The position numbers and the translations under genes were made by a program. The notes beneath the pieces were generated by a model that was given only the letters and a program-made list of their open reading frames with translations, searched no databases and had not been told where the DNA came from. A stretch of DNA of 64,000 nucleotides, from NCBI RefSeq assembly GCF_014898055.3, contig NW_023602073.1, forward strand, positions 81,882,678 through 81,946,677. Reading direction: 5' to 3'. This DNA is from Talpa occidentalis (taxonomy: Eukaryota; Chordata; Mammalia; Eulipotyphla; Talpidae). This document shows positions 51,187 through 62,450 of this stretch, piece after piece; positions within the stretch are counted from its first letter, which is position 1, and every line of letters begins with the position of its first letter.

Positions 51187-51490
51187 GCCTCCCCTGGTGG
51201 TGCAGGGGTTGAGCGCTGGGCTGTGAAGCTGCCCGCAGCCTCTGCAGTGCCGGTTCAATCCCCAGCTGCTCCCTGGTCACCGGAGGAGGGTCCCACATGG
51301 CACGCAGACCTCTCCTGCCGCCCGCTGCTCCCCTCAGCAGTGTACTTCGGTCCTTCTGCCTGCTCTGCTCCCCGCTCTGGCTCTGGTGAATTCTCTCACC
51401 CTCCCATGCTTCTGACTGTACCCAGTGCTTGTATAAATAAATAAACAAACAAACAAATAAATAAATAAATAAAATCTTTAAAAAAAAAAA
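51187..51490 (+). mobile_element. tRNA-derived SINE, subfamily A
   Basis: Full-length forward copy with an intact-looking tRNA-like head (ggtggtgcaggggttgagcg; ccggttcaatccccagctg), tactcggtccttctgcc-type body (here tacttcggtccttctgcct), and a tail of AAAT/AAAC repeats (51435-51473) ending aaaatctttaaaa. Flanks aaatataaataa / aaatatataaataa probably mark the target-site duplication. Among the least diverged copies here. Confidence 0.93.
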
Positions 51491-52214
51491 AAATATATAA
51501 ATAAAATGTATAATTTCCTGGGAAAACATTGCCAAAATTAATTTAAGAGAGTGAATAGCCAGATTAGGTATTTAATTAGAGTATTCATGTCTGGGTAGAA
51601 TTTTAGATTTAGGGAAGCCTTTAAAGACTGTATCATAAAAATGGGCATGATTTGTGAGAGGTTCAAAGTTTGTATGTTAAGTTAAAAAAAATTTACTCTT
51701 TAGCCTTAAAAATTAGGAAATCATGAATGATTTCTGTGGGAGGGAAGAAAGATATTAGATGGCAAGAAGAAAATATGAGAGCAGTGGTAAAGAGATTGAA
51801 AGAAATTTGATCACAATTGGAAAAAGAGAACTACCCAAGGAGAACCAATAAAAAGAAAACAATAAAAAGGAGGTTGATGACGCCAGTGTGTGGAGCCACA
51901 ATGTAGCCCCAAGGACATGACTCTTAGATCTATTACATCATTTCCTGGAAAGGGAAGACCTGCTTTAGGTAGGGAGAGGTAGATGAAGTTAGGAAGAAAG
52001 TTCTAAAGCACAGGGAATATGAACATAAAATAATAGGAATGGTTTGCACCTTATGAGTAATATAAAGGGCAAGGTCATATGATAGAGAGTAAAAAGGGAA
52101 TTTGGAGCTTGAAAAGGATGAAAAAGATTGTATGGATTAGATGATGAATGAGCAAAAATATATTGTCAAAAAGGCAATGTGAAAGGAAGGCATGAAGTAC
52201 ACAAGCTCTTAAGA

Positions 52215-52330
52215 CTTAAACAGTGTTTTAACCAACCCTGCTGCTCACACATGAACCATGAGGCATTAACCAAGTTGCTTAGTCTCTCTCAATCTTCATG
52301 TGCAAAATTGGGATGGAAGTCATCTCTCCA
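52215..52330 (+). mobile_element. MIR SINE fragment
   Basis: taaccaagttgcttagtctc, tctcaatcttcatgtgcaaa and attgggatggaagtcatctc fit the MIR centre. Confidence 0.65.
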
Positions 52331-52479
52331 CATATTAATCTGTTTTTGATGACTTCGGATAACCCTCTATCTTGCTCTATTCTTCTTGGCATCTTTTTAA
52401 TTTGCATTCTCTATGACTTACAATTGACTTCAATATAAAAACAAATTTAGAGAGAAATGCATTGACTATATTTTTTTAA

Positions 52480-52700
52480 TTTGGGGAAATATTGACATAT
52501 GATATTGAGTCTCCCAATTCATGTACATACATATTTTTCATTTAGTCATTTTTTGTCTTTCAATAAAATATTTTCTATATAAACCCCTGTATGTTTTTAT
52601 TAAATATATTTGAGGTATTTTTTAGTTTTTATGATTATGAATTGTTATCAATAGGATCTTTTCTTTCTCTGTTATCTCCTGATCCTCTTTCCCTGGTGAT
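52480..52700 (-). mobile_element. Old L1 ORF2 fragment, antisense
   Basis: The + strand runs ttgacatatgatattgagtc, tcccaattcatgtacatac and gtttttattaaatatatttg, the usual reverse complement of the L1 ORF2 stretch around the DSILSM-like motif. Strongly decayed. Confidence 0.6.
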
Positions 52701-53559
52701 TTTTTTTTCAAATAAATGCAATTAATCTTCTCCATTTCTGAAAAACTCAGTCTTTTTTGTTTATTTGTTTGAAGTTTATTTTTGTTACCTCTACTGTATC
52801 TCTCTACTTTTTACTTTATCTTTCGTTTTGTTTTTTCCCTGTTTTCCACATTAGAATCTTTTTGTCAGTTATCTGATTATCCTTTACTATATTTATATGT
52901 AAAAACAAGACCCTAAAAAGTGTCTTGGAGCTCTATGTGGGTAGGTGGACTTATTGAAAGATGGGTTTCACAACATGTTAATCAAGGATGAGTAGGTGTC
53001 TAAAGAATTTTTTCTGCCTCTGGGAGAAAATTTTGATGTCTGACCTGGCACTGTAGAGTAGAAGTGAAGGGAGGAGAGGAGGCCCCTAACCTACATCTGC
53101 CTTATATGTCTACTCACTATTGAGATTGTTATCTAAATTCAGAAAACAACCTGTTCCGTCTTCCAGAGGCTAGACCTCCCTGTAACTACACTGAGTTCAG
53201 GAAGAAACATAAGAGTTTCAACTATTCTGTGTAGAGATTTTTCAACTAACCAGTTTTTCTCAACAATATAAATCAAACATGTGCCTCTTCCTGTTTCTTA
53301 CTCCCTCTATTTCCAAGTATTAAAGTTTTCAGGAGGCCCCAGAGTCATGACTCTTACAATCAGAATTTCCATTAACCAACGCCCCCTATAAGCACTTAGG
53401 CTGTAATTTTCGCTGCCACTCTAAGTCAGTTAAACCTTCTGAATTTGTCAACACTTTGAGTTCATTGTCTACCGCCTATTCTTTTACCTGTGGATTAATA
53501 ATATGGCCATTTTAGCATTGCTTTTGAGGAAGGAGAGAGAAAACTCTATCATGATTAAT

Positions 53560-53810
53560 ATGAAAATATAATGCATTTTCCAATGAGTAATATTAGTATA
53601 CAGAAAAACTGGTTTTGTATATTGATATCAGAGGACAGCAAATACAATTTTTGTATGTTGATCTTCTATCCAGCCACCTTGGTTCTTCTTATATTTTGTA
53701 GTAGTTTAAAACTTGATCTTGGACTTTTAGAAGAGATATATTGTTACTATAATATCAAGTTTGAGGCATATTTCTTATAAATACATTATTGCATTTTTAT
53801 CTTTTTAATA
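53560..53810 (-). mobile_element. Old L1 ORF2 fragment, antisense
   Basis: ctggttttgtatattgatat, tgttgatcttctatccagcc and accttggttcttcttatat follow the order of L1 ORF2 read in reverse, and continue the fragment at 52480. The gap between them may hold other insertions. Confidence 0.6.
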
Positions 53811-53849
53811 CAGTATAAAAGGTATTAGCTTTTAACTAGTGAATTTAAA

Positions 53850-54290
53850 GCATTCCCATGTACTGTGATTTCTGATATGTTTGGAATTATTCTTGTTGTC
53901 ATATTCGTTATATTCTAACTATCTTATTTTCTATATTGTTTTCTCTTGGCCCAGCTTTAATTGGAAAGATAGATTTTTTTTCTTAGTTTTTATCCTCTAC
54001 TATGTTAGAAATATATTAGTTATTCCCTTTTCTGATTACCTTAACATTGTTATCCTAAATGTTCAAATGTTTTTTTCTTACATCCATAGTAAAAGCAGAC
54101 TCAATTTGCTTTTATTTCCCCTGGCTACCCAGCAACTCCTATTTCTCTCACCTTTTAACGTTCATTCATTTTTTGAATTTCATATTCAAATGGCTATAGC
54201 TTAAATTCTTAAAAATGTAGTATGTAATTTTTAAATAAACATGTATGTATAATAAATTTTATTACTTTTTTTGCTATCCATTTCTCATCT
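53850..54290 (-). mobile_element. Probable old L1-type sequence, antisense
   Basis: T-rich sequence (tctgatatgtttggaattat, ttttctcttggcccagcttt, gttagaaatatattagttat) that I associate with old L1 elements. A frame of 107 codons here is hydrophobic only because of T-richness. Assignment is tentative. Confidence 0.4.
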
Positions 54291-54299
54291 CAAATTTTC

Positions 54300-55500
54300 T
54301 TCCTGAGCTGGTTAATATTGCTTAGGAGTTATGTCAGAGAGAATCTTGAGGTAGTAAACTTCAAAGTTCCTTTCAGTTCTAAAAATATGTCTGCATCTCT
54401 CTTAAATAATAGATTGGCTGCCCTAAACATTGGAGAAAAGGATGCATGAGAGGGAGATAGATATAAACAGTACTTAAACTTCCAATTAAAATGTGTTTTC
54501 ATATTTTTTTTTGTATTTGTCAACATTCAGCTGTAAATCAAGGGCAGATTGGAGGTGGTGGGCAGGGGAGCTGAATAACTGGATGAAAATGAAGTGATAA
54601 CGAATCTAATTTTTGGAAGGTTTGTCTGATTCCACTAAGGGAGTCAAGAGCAGACTCGTGCTGAATAAAGAGAAGCAATAAAACCGAAGCTCTTGGCAGG
54701 GGGTCTAGTAGTAGCAAAAACTGAAAAGGGGCCAAGATCTGAACCTGGCTATGGAGAAGGAGATTCTGAGTTTGATATTTATAAGTAGAGGATCCAAAGG
54801 ATAGTTGATCTCTTTGGATTGTTAATATGGGGTTTAGGTTATAGAGAAGGGATCTAAGGAATTCTGAACCCCAAATATTAGAATATCTACCCTTGTAGAA
54901 AATAACATGAGAAATATAGAAAATCAGAATTCATTTGAAAATTGCCATTTACATAAGTTGTAATTTTTAAAGACAGCCTAACAGATATGTCAGTAGAAAA
55001 TAGTATGGGATTCATTGTGTGTAGTGTCTGATTTTATACTAATGGTTCACTTGATGATGAAACAAAATAAAGCTCACTTTTTCTTCCTCAAGATCATGGA
55101 TTTTTCTGTGGTCTTCATACAGGTCAGTTTTTTGACTGTAAAACTCTTTCATAAACATATACCCACACCTTAGGTTAAGGCAACTTTACTCCATATTTTC
55201 TAGACATACAGGTATTTATCTGCTCATAGTAGAATGCTATTGCCTATAGAAATAGGTCTTGCTTCTCCAGTTACAATACATATACCCACACATTGTTACC
55301 AGTTTATTTTCCAGTGATAAAGGAATTACTGGAATAAGTCTCAGCAGCCCAAAGTTACATGTATTTCAATTTGTGTCAGAATTAAATGTCAGGAAATTCA
55401 GAGTAGCAAATAATGTGTATAGAGTGGAAATTAAGCCTCTATATTGAGACTTTGAGGATCTTAGAAAGTTCTTATAAATTTCAATGTGTCCAGACTTAGC
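54300..55500. other. Unassigned intron sequence
   Basis: No repeat or exon recognised. Confidence 0.6.
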
Positions 55501-55520
55501 ATTTAAGATTTCAACATTTT

Positions 55521-55782
55521 GTTTTAAAAGATTTATTTATTTGTACAAGAATTGGGGTATAGTCAGAGGCACGGAGGGTGAGAGAATTCACCAGAGACAG
55601 AGCGGGGAGCAAACAGGCAGACAGACTGAAGACACTGCTGAGGGAAGCAGCAGGCGAGACAGGAGAGGTCTGCTGCGCCATGTGGGTATCTCCCTGGCTG
55701 GCCAGGAATCAAAGCTGTGCTACAGAGGCTATGGATAGCTCCACGGCACTGCGCTCAACCCGCTGCGCCACCAAGAAAGCCC
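55521..55782 (-). mobile_element. tRNA-derived SINE, subfamily B
   Basis: Reverse full-length copy. The 15-bp perfect target-site duplication agatttcaacatttt is at 55506-55520 and 55783-55797. Several head bases have decayed (ggctttcttggtggcgca on the minus strand). Confidence 0.93.
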
Positions 55783-56289
55783 AGATTTCAACATTTTTAT
55801 ATTGTTATATCAATCCTATATTGATAATTTTTTAAAAAGAGAATAAAGTTATCTGCTGGCACATACATTTCAGAGGTTGCAAATTGGTGGAAGAAATGGA
55901 ATATAAATTTGAAAGTGTAACTCTCCTTCAGGTATTAAATGGAAAAATTATCTTTGAAATTAAAGTTGTGGTCATGAATTTCAGGTGCGGAATGAGCAGA
56001 GTAGTTCAGCCTATATATATTTAAATCTTAACTTGGGAAAGAAGTCTCCATATCTCAACTCTGGAAGAAATCATGATTAGTTAAAGCCACCACATTATGC
56101 CTGAAATAAGAGTAAAGATATGAAGAAAAGGGTTCAACAAATCCACGATTTCATCTTACCGAAAATCATCTTTGTAAGAATTTAATAAACTGAAGTAATA
56201 TGTAGATATCAGTACTACATGAAATAAGAAATCATGTGTCAAAAAACCTGTATTAGTTTATTTTTGAAATAACATTGTGTTACATTATT

Positions 56290-56510
56290 TAAATGTCAGA
56301 AGTGCATTTTTATAAACCAGGATCAGTATATACTACATTGCATTCATCAGTGAAAGTCCAGTTCAACCCTTTACCATACAATTGACCCCCTTTTACTCAA
56401 TTTACCCCCCTTCTTCCCCTTCACGTAACCACTAATTGGTCTTCCAGACCATATGTCTATTTTAATTTAATTCATCCACTTGCTAATTTCCCCTATATTC
56501 TATTTAGGGA
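56290..56510 (-). mobile_element. Old L1 3'-region fragment, antisense
   Basis: accctttaccatacaattga, cccccttttactcaatttac, cttcacgtaaccactaattg and gtcttccagaccatatgtct follow the C-rich block of L1 3' regions read in reverse. Diverged. Confidence 0.5.
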
Positions 56511-56524
56511 TGAGATAACTCCTT

Positions 56525-56665
56525 TTTAGTACTTCTTAAAATAATGATAATACTCAAAATTGGTTCAGCACTTTCTATATGCCCAGCACAGTGCCACTCA
56601 ACTTATGTACATTATCTCTCATCATTAAGATAATCTGGTGAGATAAGCATCATTAAGGTCTTTTT
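56525..56665 (-). mobile_element. MIR SINE fragment, antisense
   Basis: cagcactttctatatgccca, gcacagtgccactcaactta, cattatctctcatcattaag and ataatctggtgagataagca are MIR read in reverse. Confidence 0.8.
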
Positions 56666-57696
56666 AATAGAATTAAAAAAACTGAAAAGTAAATTAACAT
56701 CTGTTGAATTTCATCAGAACAAATAAACAATATGAATAATTTGAGCCATGATTTTAAAAAAGATCCTACTTTAGTAGTAGACTGAAGCAAAGGTAGGAGG
56801 AGTTTTGATTTTGTTTCTTTTTTATGATTTTTTTTTTTAGTTCTATGTTTTGTTCTTTGCAATTTTTGGAAACAAAACTGGAACTGAAAAAGGAAGAAGT
56901 TAGTTCTATTACTAGTTCTGATTTATAACACTTGAATTTTAACAAGATTCACACGAAAAAAATTATATCAATTGTGAATTAAGTAGCAGCTTTTACCAGA
57001 ATGAAGCTTCTCATCTTTGTAGAGGAATCACAACTGGTAGTTGGCAATTCAGAGTGATTAAGTTGCATGAGAGAAAATATCTATGAAAGCATGGTTGAGT
57101 GCTGCCAGTGACTCGATTAGCTTTTCAGAATGATTTGATTAGGACACATTGTACTGTAATAACACAGATGTATTATATTAATTACCTTAAAATACATAGG
57201 TCGTTAGCCAAATGTCATTTTATACGTTGTTCTTCTACCTTGAGTATCACACTGTATAAAAGTAATTTCTCCCTTTGAAAGGCTGTTGTGATGCAATCTT
57301 AATATTAACACAGATGAAACAACAAAAATTCTTCATTGAAAAGAAAAACTAAAGAATGTAGCCAGAATAATTACACAAGATGTCTGTAACTTAAACCAAA
57401 GGAAGAAGCAGCCCCATAATTACATTTCAAGAAAAAAAAAAAAAACAAGTAAACAAGTAATTTTAATCTCTCTTAAGTTTACATTCCAGCTTTTCATAAA
57501 AAATTAAGCACACAAATGGAATTAGGGCCTTTTTCTGTCTTAGTTATTATGAAAACTGACAGGTTTCTAATTTCTGTAAATTACTCTGTCACAAAAAGAA
57601 GGTATTGGAAATAATGATAATGAGTTGGAGTTTAAGATTCTTCTGAAGGACACAATTCCCCCTCATATTCAGTATGAGTCTCTTTTGTTTCCACAG

Positions 57697-57847
57697 AGCA
57701 TCTGTACAACTACCACTGCATTTTTGCACTTTTTCTTCCTGGCTTCATTCTGTTGGGTTTTGACTGAGGCGTGGCAATCATATATGGCTGTGACTGGAAA
57801 AATTAGAACACGGCTAATAAGAAAACGCTTTTTGTGCCTTGGATGGG
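57697..57847 (+). CDS. ADGRB3: ADGRB3 (BAI3) internal coding exon: TM3 and second intracellular loop
   Basis: This exon encodes part of the seven-helix domain of a brain-expressed adhesion GPCR, a synaptic plasma-membrane receptor of the BAI subfamily whose known ligands are C1q-like proteins. Read in frame from AGC it gives 50 codons plus one base. The peptide starts [14 protein letters not shown], continues through WVLTEAW and SYMAV, and ends [10 protein letters not shown]. This is the family's TM3 pattern: a conserved Cys near the start, the AFLHFFFL core, then a basic intracellular loop ([10 protein letters not shown]) leading into TM4. The acceptor is a pyrimidine-rich tract ending ccacag and the donor is G|gtaagc. 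The exon leaves phase 1, matching the next exon. The residues fit ADGRB3 better than my recollection of ADGRB1, which differs in the TM3 start and the loop. The reading frame stays open past the donor for about 210 bases, but that part is intron. Identity is from recognition, not a search. Confidence 0.95.
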
Positions 57848-60523
57848 GTAAGCATATTAATATACCCTTTTGCACTCTTGTTAAAATGACTTGGGATGTT
57901 TATATAATGAAGCAACAGAGAGTGATTATCTCTAATCTCCTCTATCTCTATCTACTTTTCTTCATATGTAATTTTATGTCAGGGAGTGGAAAGATAGGAG
58001 ACTGGTCATTTTTGAACATTCTTTTGTCACTTGGAACATTAAAAAGAGGAAAATGTTAAATAACCATGTAGTTACTCCATTTATATTTATAGTCAAAAAT
58101 GCCTAGATGGTATGAGATGAGACCTGAGAATTTTATGGAGCTAAAAGCAGACCGCTGTCTGCTAATACAATTCTAAATATACAAACTGTCTTAAAATATT
58201 GAGGACTCAAAACATGATACTTCACTAGTCATATATTCCTTACCCCCCTCAAGAAAGTTTTAGGGATCAAAACAATGGAAGATAATAGCTATTCATATCA
58301 CAGGGAGAAAGCCAATTTGAGAATGAATGAAGACTCATGGTTAGTCAGTGGTGCCCTCAACCAGAAAAACTGAATGACTGACAGGTTGAGAATTAATTCT
58401 TTCACCTATTTTTATTAGGAAAATTTCCTGTTATATTGCCTCATAAAATGGACATCTTAAAAAAAATCTATACATTTTATAAGGAAAATACTCCATAGTT
58501 TAAGAAGCTAGTTTTAGGGGAATAAAAAAAAACAGATTTTTTTTTCATGTTTTCCTTTGCATTTTAAAGGACTGGGGCATTTGGACCCAATATACAACAG
58601 GTACCTATGGTACCAGGAGACTGGAGAATAGGATGCTAGAGGAGACCTAAAAAATTACTAATAAGTGGGCTTATTAGAATAACAGAATAATTCATGCTAG
58701 AAAAAAAGGATCAAGTACATTTAAAGATTATCCCTCAAGTTTCAGCAAAGATCTATCATGTCTAATTAATGTATTTGGACTCTTTGCCAAGGCAATGGGG
58801 AAAGTCACTAAGAAGACATTGGCGTTTGTATTCTACATATACTTTGATAAACTTTTGTCTGGATTCCATGCCAAAGATTTTCTACAGTTAATCTGATATT
58901 GAATCAGGGGACAGTTTGTCATAAATTCAAACCATAGGTCCTAGAAATAAAAGAATGCTTGATTTTTTCTTAAAATACAGGATTTTCAGGACTGTTAACT
59001 ACCTTACTAAAATCTTTTAGTGAAGATGTTGAGGATTCACAACTATTCTCCAAGTTTAGAGTTGATAATAAATTACTCTGTGGAAAAGCTCAACAGTGCC
59101 TGACTATCAGGAAGCCTGTAGGTGGGCAGAGTAGTGGCATATGAGTTTCAGCACAGAAATAATATTTCAAAATAAGAAATTTAGAAAAATCTTTTAAAAT
59201 CTAAATGTGGACTAGACTAGTAGCCCTTCAGTTATGACCCAAGAGAGAATAGTATTTTCTAACCAACTTGGTATAGTCAATCAAAAAGATCAACAAATGC
59301 TATGCATGCAGGAGGAGAAGGGAGAGGGGTAGGAGGGAAAGAAGGAGAAGAAGCAAGAAGGTACATTTTATATATTTATATATAAATATGTAATGATAAA
59401 TGTAATGTTTATTCTGTTGTATATAATCATGCATAGAATAATTAATTATAAATACAGACACATACGGAGAGAGGAGAGAAAGGCCAGTAATTGTTTGAAA
59501 GCACGTTGTGTCGCTCTGAGAGGCTCTTGATAGTGCTTCTCATCAAACCTCATGAAGGAATGTGGTATCATTTGACAAGATTCACAGAAGAGGATTGTAG
59601 AAAGAGAGGCTAAGATGGGAATGAAGTGGATAGGTGGAGGGTTTGTAAGAGAGTGAGTAGATGATGGATTTTTCAACCTGAAAAGGCAAACTTTCCTGGA
59701 AAGAAGGCATGACCAAACTTTACAAAACTTTTAAATAATATAAATTAGACATTTCTATTCACAAAACAAAGCAAAACAAAACACAAGACTGTTCCTTTGA
59801 ACTTGAGTGAGGTAAATGTGTTTTATATAAACCTAAACTTAAAGATGTCAACTCAGAATTGATGCAGATGTGCAGGTAACTGAATTCTGAGGAGGACTGA
59901 GCACTGCATGCAGTGACCCCTGATGAGGTCCATGAAGAGAAGTCGGCTTATATTTTCTGAGTTTCTTATATTTTAGAGTTATTAAAGGAAGATACCAGGA
60001 AGTCTAAAAATTATTTTCATAGGGCCCTTAACCCAGTTACTACTTTTTTTTTTGCTATAATTAAGTCATAAAGGATGAGTTAAGTGCTAAGACTTCTTAT
60101 TTCTACCTTATTATAAGTGCAACTTGATAAGGATCAAGCGTCTATGATATTCCAGCACACCAGAAAAGCCATTTTTGCCATTTTGGTTTTATAATTATAA
60201 ATTTCCTTTGTAACAGTGTAAACCTCTAGGGAAAAAATAACTTAAAAAGTATACTAAATCTCTGTTATTAGTTTCCTTTAAATCTATGTCAAACGTGGTG
60301 GTATCATAGCAACATCAGATAACTGCACTGAGTTAAAAACCCAACTGTCGCGCTCATATTTTTGTACTTGAAAGACATTTTGAAGTGGAACATACTTTAT
60401 GAAGTTATTCATCCAAAGGTAGTTCCTCTGATTACAGCATCTCCAGTTTGTCCTGACTTTTTGTGAGCCAGTCTGCATAGCGGTTATACTTGAATATGAA
60501 ATGGGACTCTGCTTTTCTTGCAG
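57848..60523 (+). other. ADGRB3: ADGRB3 intron between TM3 and TM4 exons
   Basis: A 2676-base intron with gtaagc donor and ttcttgcag acceptor, phase 1. It is AT-rich with no young SINE or L1 copy. It contains a purine-rich stretch near 59309-59360, AT-rich palindromic sequence near 59366-59400 and an AAAAC-type run near 59763-59783. I see no other gene or recognisable repeat in it. Confidence 0.88.
59309..59360 (+). repeat. Polypurine tract
   Basis: About 50 bases almost entirely A and G (ggaggagaagggagaggggt, aggagggaaagaaggagaag), in the TM3-TM4 intron. Confidence 0.88.
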
Positions 60524-60593
60524 GTTTACCAGCGTTGGTGGTTGCCACATCAGTAGGCTTCACCAGGACGAAAGGCTATGGCACTGACCACTA
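60524..60593 (+). CDS. ADGRB3: ADGRB3 internal coding exon: TM4 and second extracellular loop
   Basis: This 70-base exon follows a 2676-base intron. The single G left by the upstream exon joins GT here to complete a Gly codon. The frame then reads [18 protein letters not shown], then GTDH, and ends with TA, the first two bases of a Tyr codon. [11 protein letters not shown] is the fourth transmembrane helix; [11 protein letters not shown] is the start of extracellular loop 2. The loop sequence separates ADGRB3 from ADGRB1, which as I recall has KAKGYSTMNY there. Acceptor: ttcttgcag. Donor: CTA|gtaagt, close to consensus. It is too short to stand out as an open frame, so it could easily be missed. 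The exon has no frameshift or stop. Confidence 0.95.
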
Positions 60594-61935
60594 GTAAGTC
60601 CATCCACAGGGATAATCATGCTTGTAATTAAGTAAATCATCAATTATGCTATATCTGTCTTGGTTGGCACTGCTGACGTGCTGCGTTTTGTCACCGAGTC
60701 ATTAACAATGATAAAAAGTGACTTAGTGAGGAATGATGTAAGGTAGTTTTAGAGTCTCTGGAAGTTTATTTTGCATGTGCAAAGGTTAGGAAATAAATGC
60801 CATGGCACTGTCCAGAACCCTAGTTTTAGTTTTCCCATTTATTTCTAAGACTGTCCATTGGTGGGTTCAATCTCAAATACCTTTTTGGAACTAGATGCAT
60901 CTTGAAATGTTTTCCCTCTTAGGATGTGGGAGCTGAGTTTCAGTTTCTGAGCTGAGTTTCTAGTTTCTTTGATGCTAATACATATTGGTATCAGCCAAGT
61001 TTTTCATGTTCATTTAACTTTAGTTCTTCTAGTAGGGTCACATCCACTAAAATTTAAAGATCAGGGGACTCAATAGATCATGCATTAAAAAATTCCTGGA
61101 CTATGAAGAAATTAGAAGGGAAAAAAGTATGGTGTCATTTCATCCTAACAATACCATAACCACATACATTCTTTAAGATAACTTATAGGTAAAGTTTATA
61201 TTAGTATTTCAAATGTAAAAAATGCTCTTTGATATTTTATTTCATCTGCTTGTTCAAGTTGAGAAAGCAATTGAGAAATGGAAAAGGTCTTATCAGAAGC
61301 ATATTTTAAAGGGGGGTATTCTTTGAGATAGGAATCACTATGAATTAGGCACTCTACTGGGTTCCTCTAAATTGGGAGTGTGCCTGGAGACATCACTTCA
61401 CCTGTCCATGCAAAAGAAACTTTCAGAGTATCTAAAAAACTTGTCAGCAGAGCACTTAATTTTCTTATTCGATTATATACTATGAAGGAAGATCCTCTCT
61501 GACAGCACATATCAGATAGTGCTAACTACAGCACCTTTAAGCTATTGCTTTTTACATTAGTCTGACTCTCTTGGTATGAGTCCAGCATTTGAGAAACACT
61601 GTACTGGGAATATGAAGAGAAGTAGGTTTCTGTATGATATGATTCCTACTTTCAAAGAGTATTATGAAATACAAATGATACCATGAGTAATATATCAGTT
61701 TAAAGATTACCTTCCACAAAAATATAGAAGAAATTTAGTGACAGTCTCAAAGACACCAAACCAAAGTGCTCTAATAGATCAAGAGCTTTTTCCCCAGGTG
61801 TTTCATAAAAATAGATATTAAATTGTCAACCCCAAAGTGGAAAAGTAGAATTTTATCTTTCTGTTGTTATGGCAGAGAGCAATAGCTAAATGCAGACTTT
61901 GAATATAAACACACAATTTCTGCTATGTATATGCA

Positions 61936-61964
61936 GATAGAGAAAGAAAGAGAGGGAGGGAGAC
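61936..61964 (+). repeat. GA-rich simple repeat
   Basis: gatagagaaagaaagagagg followed by gagggagac, in the TM4-TM5 intron. Confidence 0.88.
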
Positions 61965-62015
61965 ATTTGTAGTAATATACTTGCTACATTTAAATTTTAA
62001 TTAAAGAAGAGTTTA

Positions 62016-62262
62016 GGGCCTCCCCGGTGGCGCAACGGTTGAGCGCTGGGTTGTGGGGCTGCCTGCAGCCTCTGCGGCATGGGTTCAATCCCCGGCTGCT
62101 CCCTGGCCACCGGAGGAGGGTCCCACATGGCATGAAGACCTCTCCTGCCACCCGCTGCTCCCCTCAGCAGTGTACTTTGGTCCTTCTGCCTGTTCTGCTC
62201 CCCGCTCTGGCTCAGTGAATTCTCTCAACCTCCCGCTCTTCTGACTGTACCTGGTGCTTGCA

Positions 62263-62321
<59 letters not shown>

Positions 62322-62332
62322 ATCTTTTAAAA
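62016..62332 (+). mobile_element. tRNA-derived SINE, subfamily A, young-looking, in ADGRB3 intron
   Basis: Full-length forward copy: gggcctccccggtggcgca head, gggttcaatccccggctgc B-box region, tggtccttctgcctgttctg, tgactgtacctggtgcttg, then a pure AAAT run (62262-62321) and tcttttaaaaaaa, the T+ SINE terminator plus A-tail. The perfect 13-bp duplication aaagaagagttta is at 62003-62015 and 62333-62345. It lies between the TM4 and TM5 exons in the sense orientation of the gene. Confidence 0.95.
62262..62321 (+). repeat. (AAAT)n microsatellite in a SINE tail
   Basis: About fifteen uninterrupted 4-base units grown from the SINE's AATAAA-type tail. Likely length-polymorphic. Confidence 0.95.
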
Positions 62333-62345
62333 AAAGAAGAGTTTA

Positions 62346-62450
62346 TATAGAGTTATATTCACCTTACTAGTATACAGTTCTGTGAATTTTAACAAATACT
62401 TAAGTCAAATAACCACCACCACAACCAACATAGAACAGTTTATTGTTAGA
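62346..62450 (-). mobile_element. Old L1 3'UTR-type fragment, antisense
   Basis: gtatacagttctgtgaattt, taacaaatacttaagtcaaa and taaccaccaccacaaccaac resemble the old L1 3' region read in reverse. It lies immediately right of the SINE, which probably inserted next to or into it. Confidence 0.55.

Larger units (their letters stand above)
1..57696 (+). other. ADGRB3: ADGRB3 intron upstream of the TM3 exon (partial, at least 57.7 kb)
   Basis: The sequence left of the TM3 exon reads as intron: AT-rich, full of interspersed repeats, and with no further exon I could recognise. The expected preceding exon would encode TM1-TM2 and end in a QTQTHNK-like peptide. I looked for that coding signature on the + strand by eye and did not find it. 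The intron is therefore probably longer than the window allows. Very long introns are known for this gene in other mammals. The individual repeats inside it are listed separately. Confidence 0.8.

Noticed and set aside
57848..58059. Open frame continuing past the TM3 exon
   Set aside because: A strong gtaagc donor ends the exon and the next exon fits in phase; the continuation does not resemble the receptor.
59902..59915. 14-bp palindrome cactgcatgcagtg
   Set aside because: Short palindromes of this size are expected by chance in 64 kb, and nothing nearby gives it context.
60284..60550. 88-codon reverse frame over the TM4 exon
   Set aside because: Shadow on the opposite strand of a real exon.
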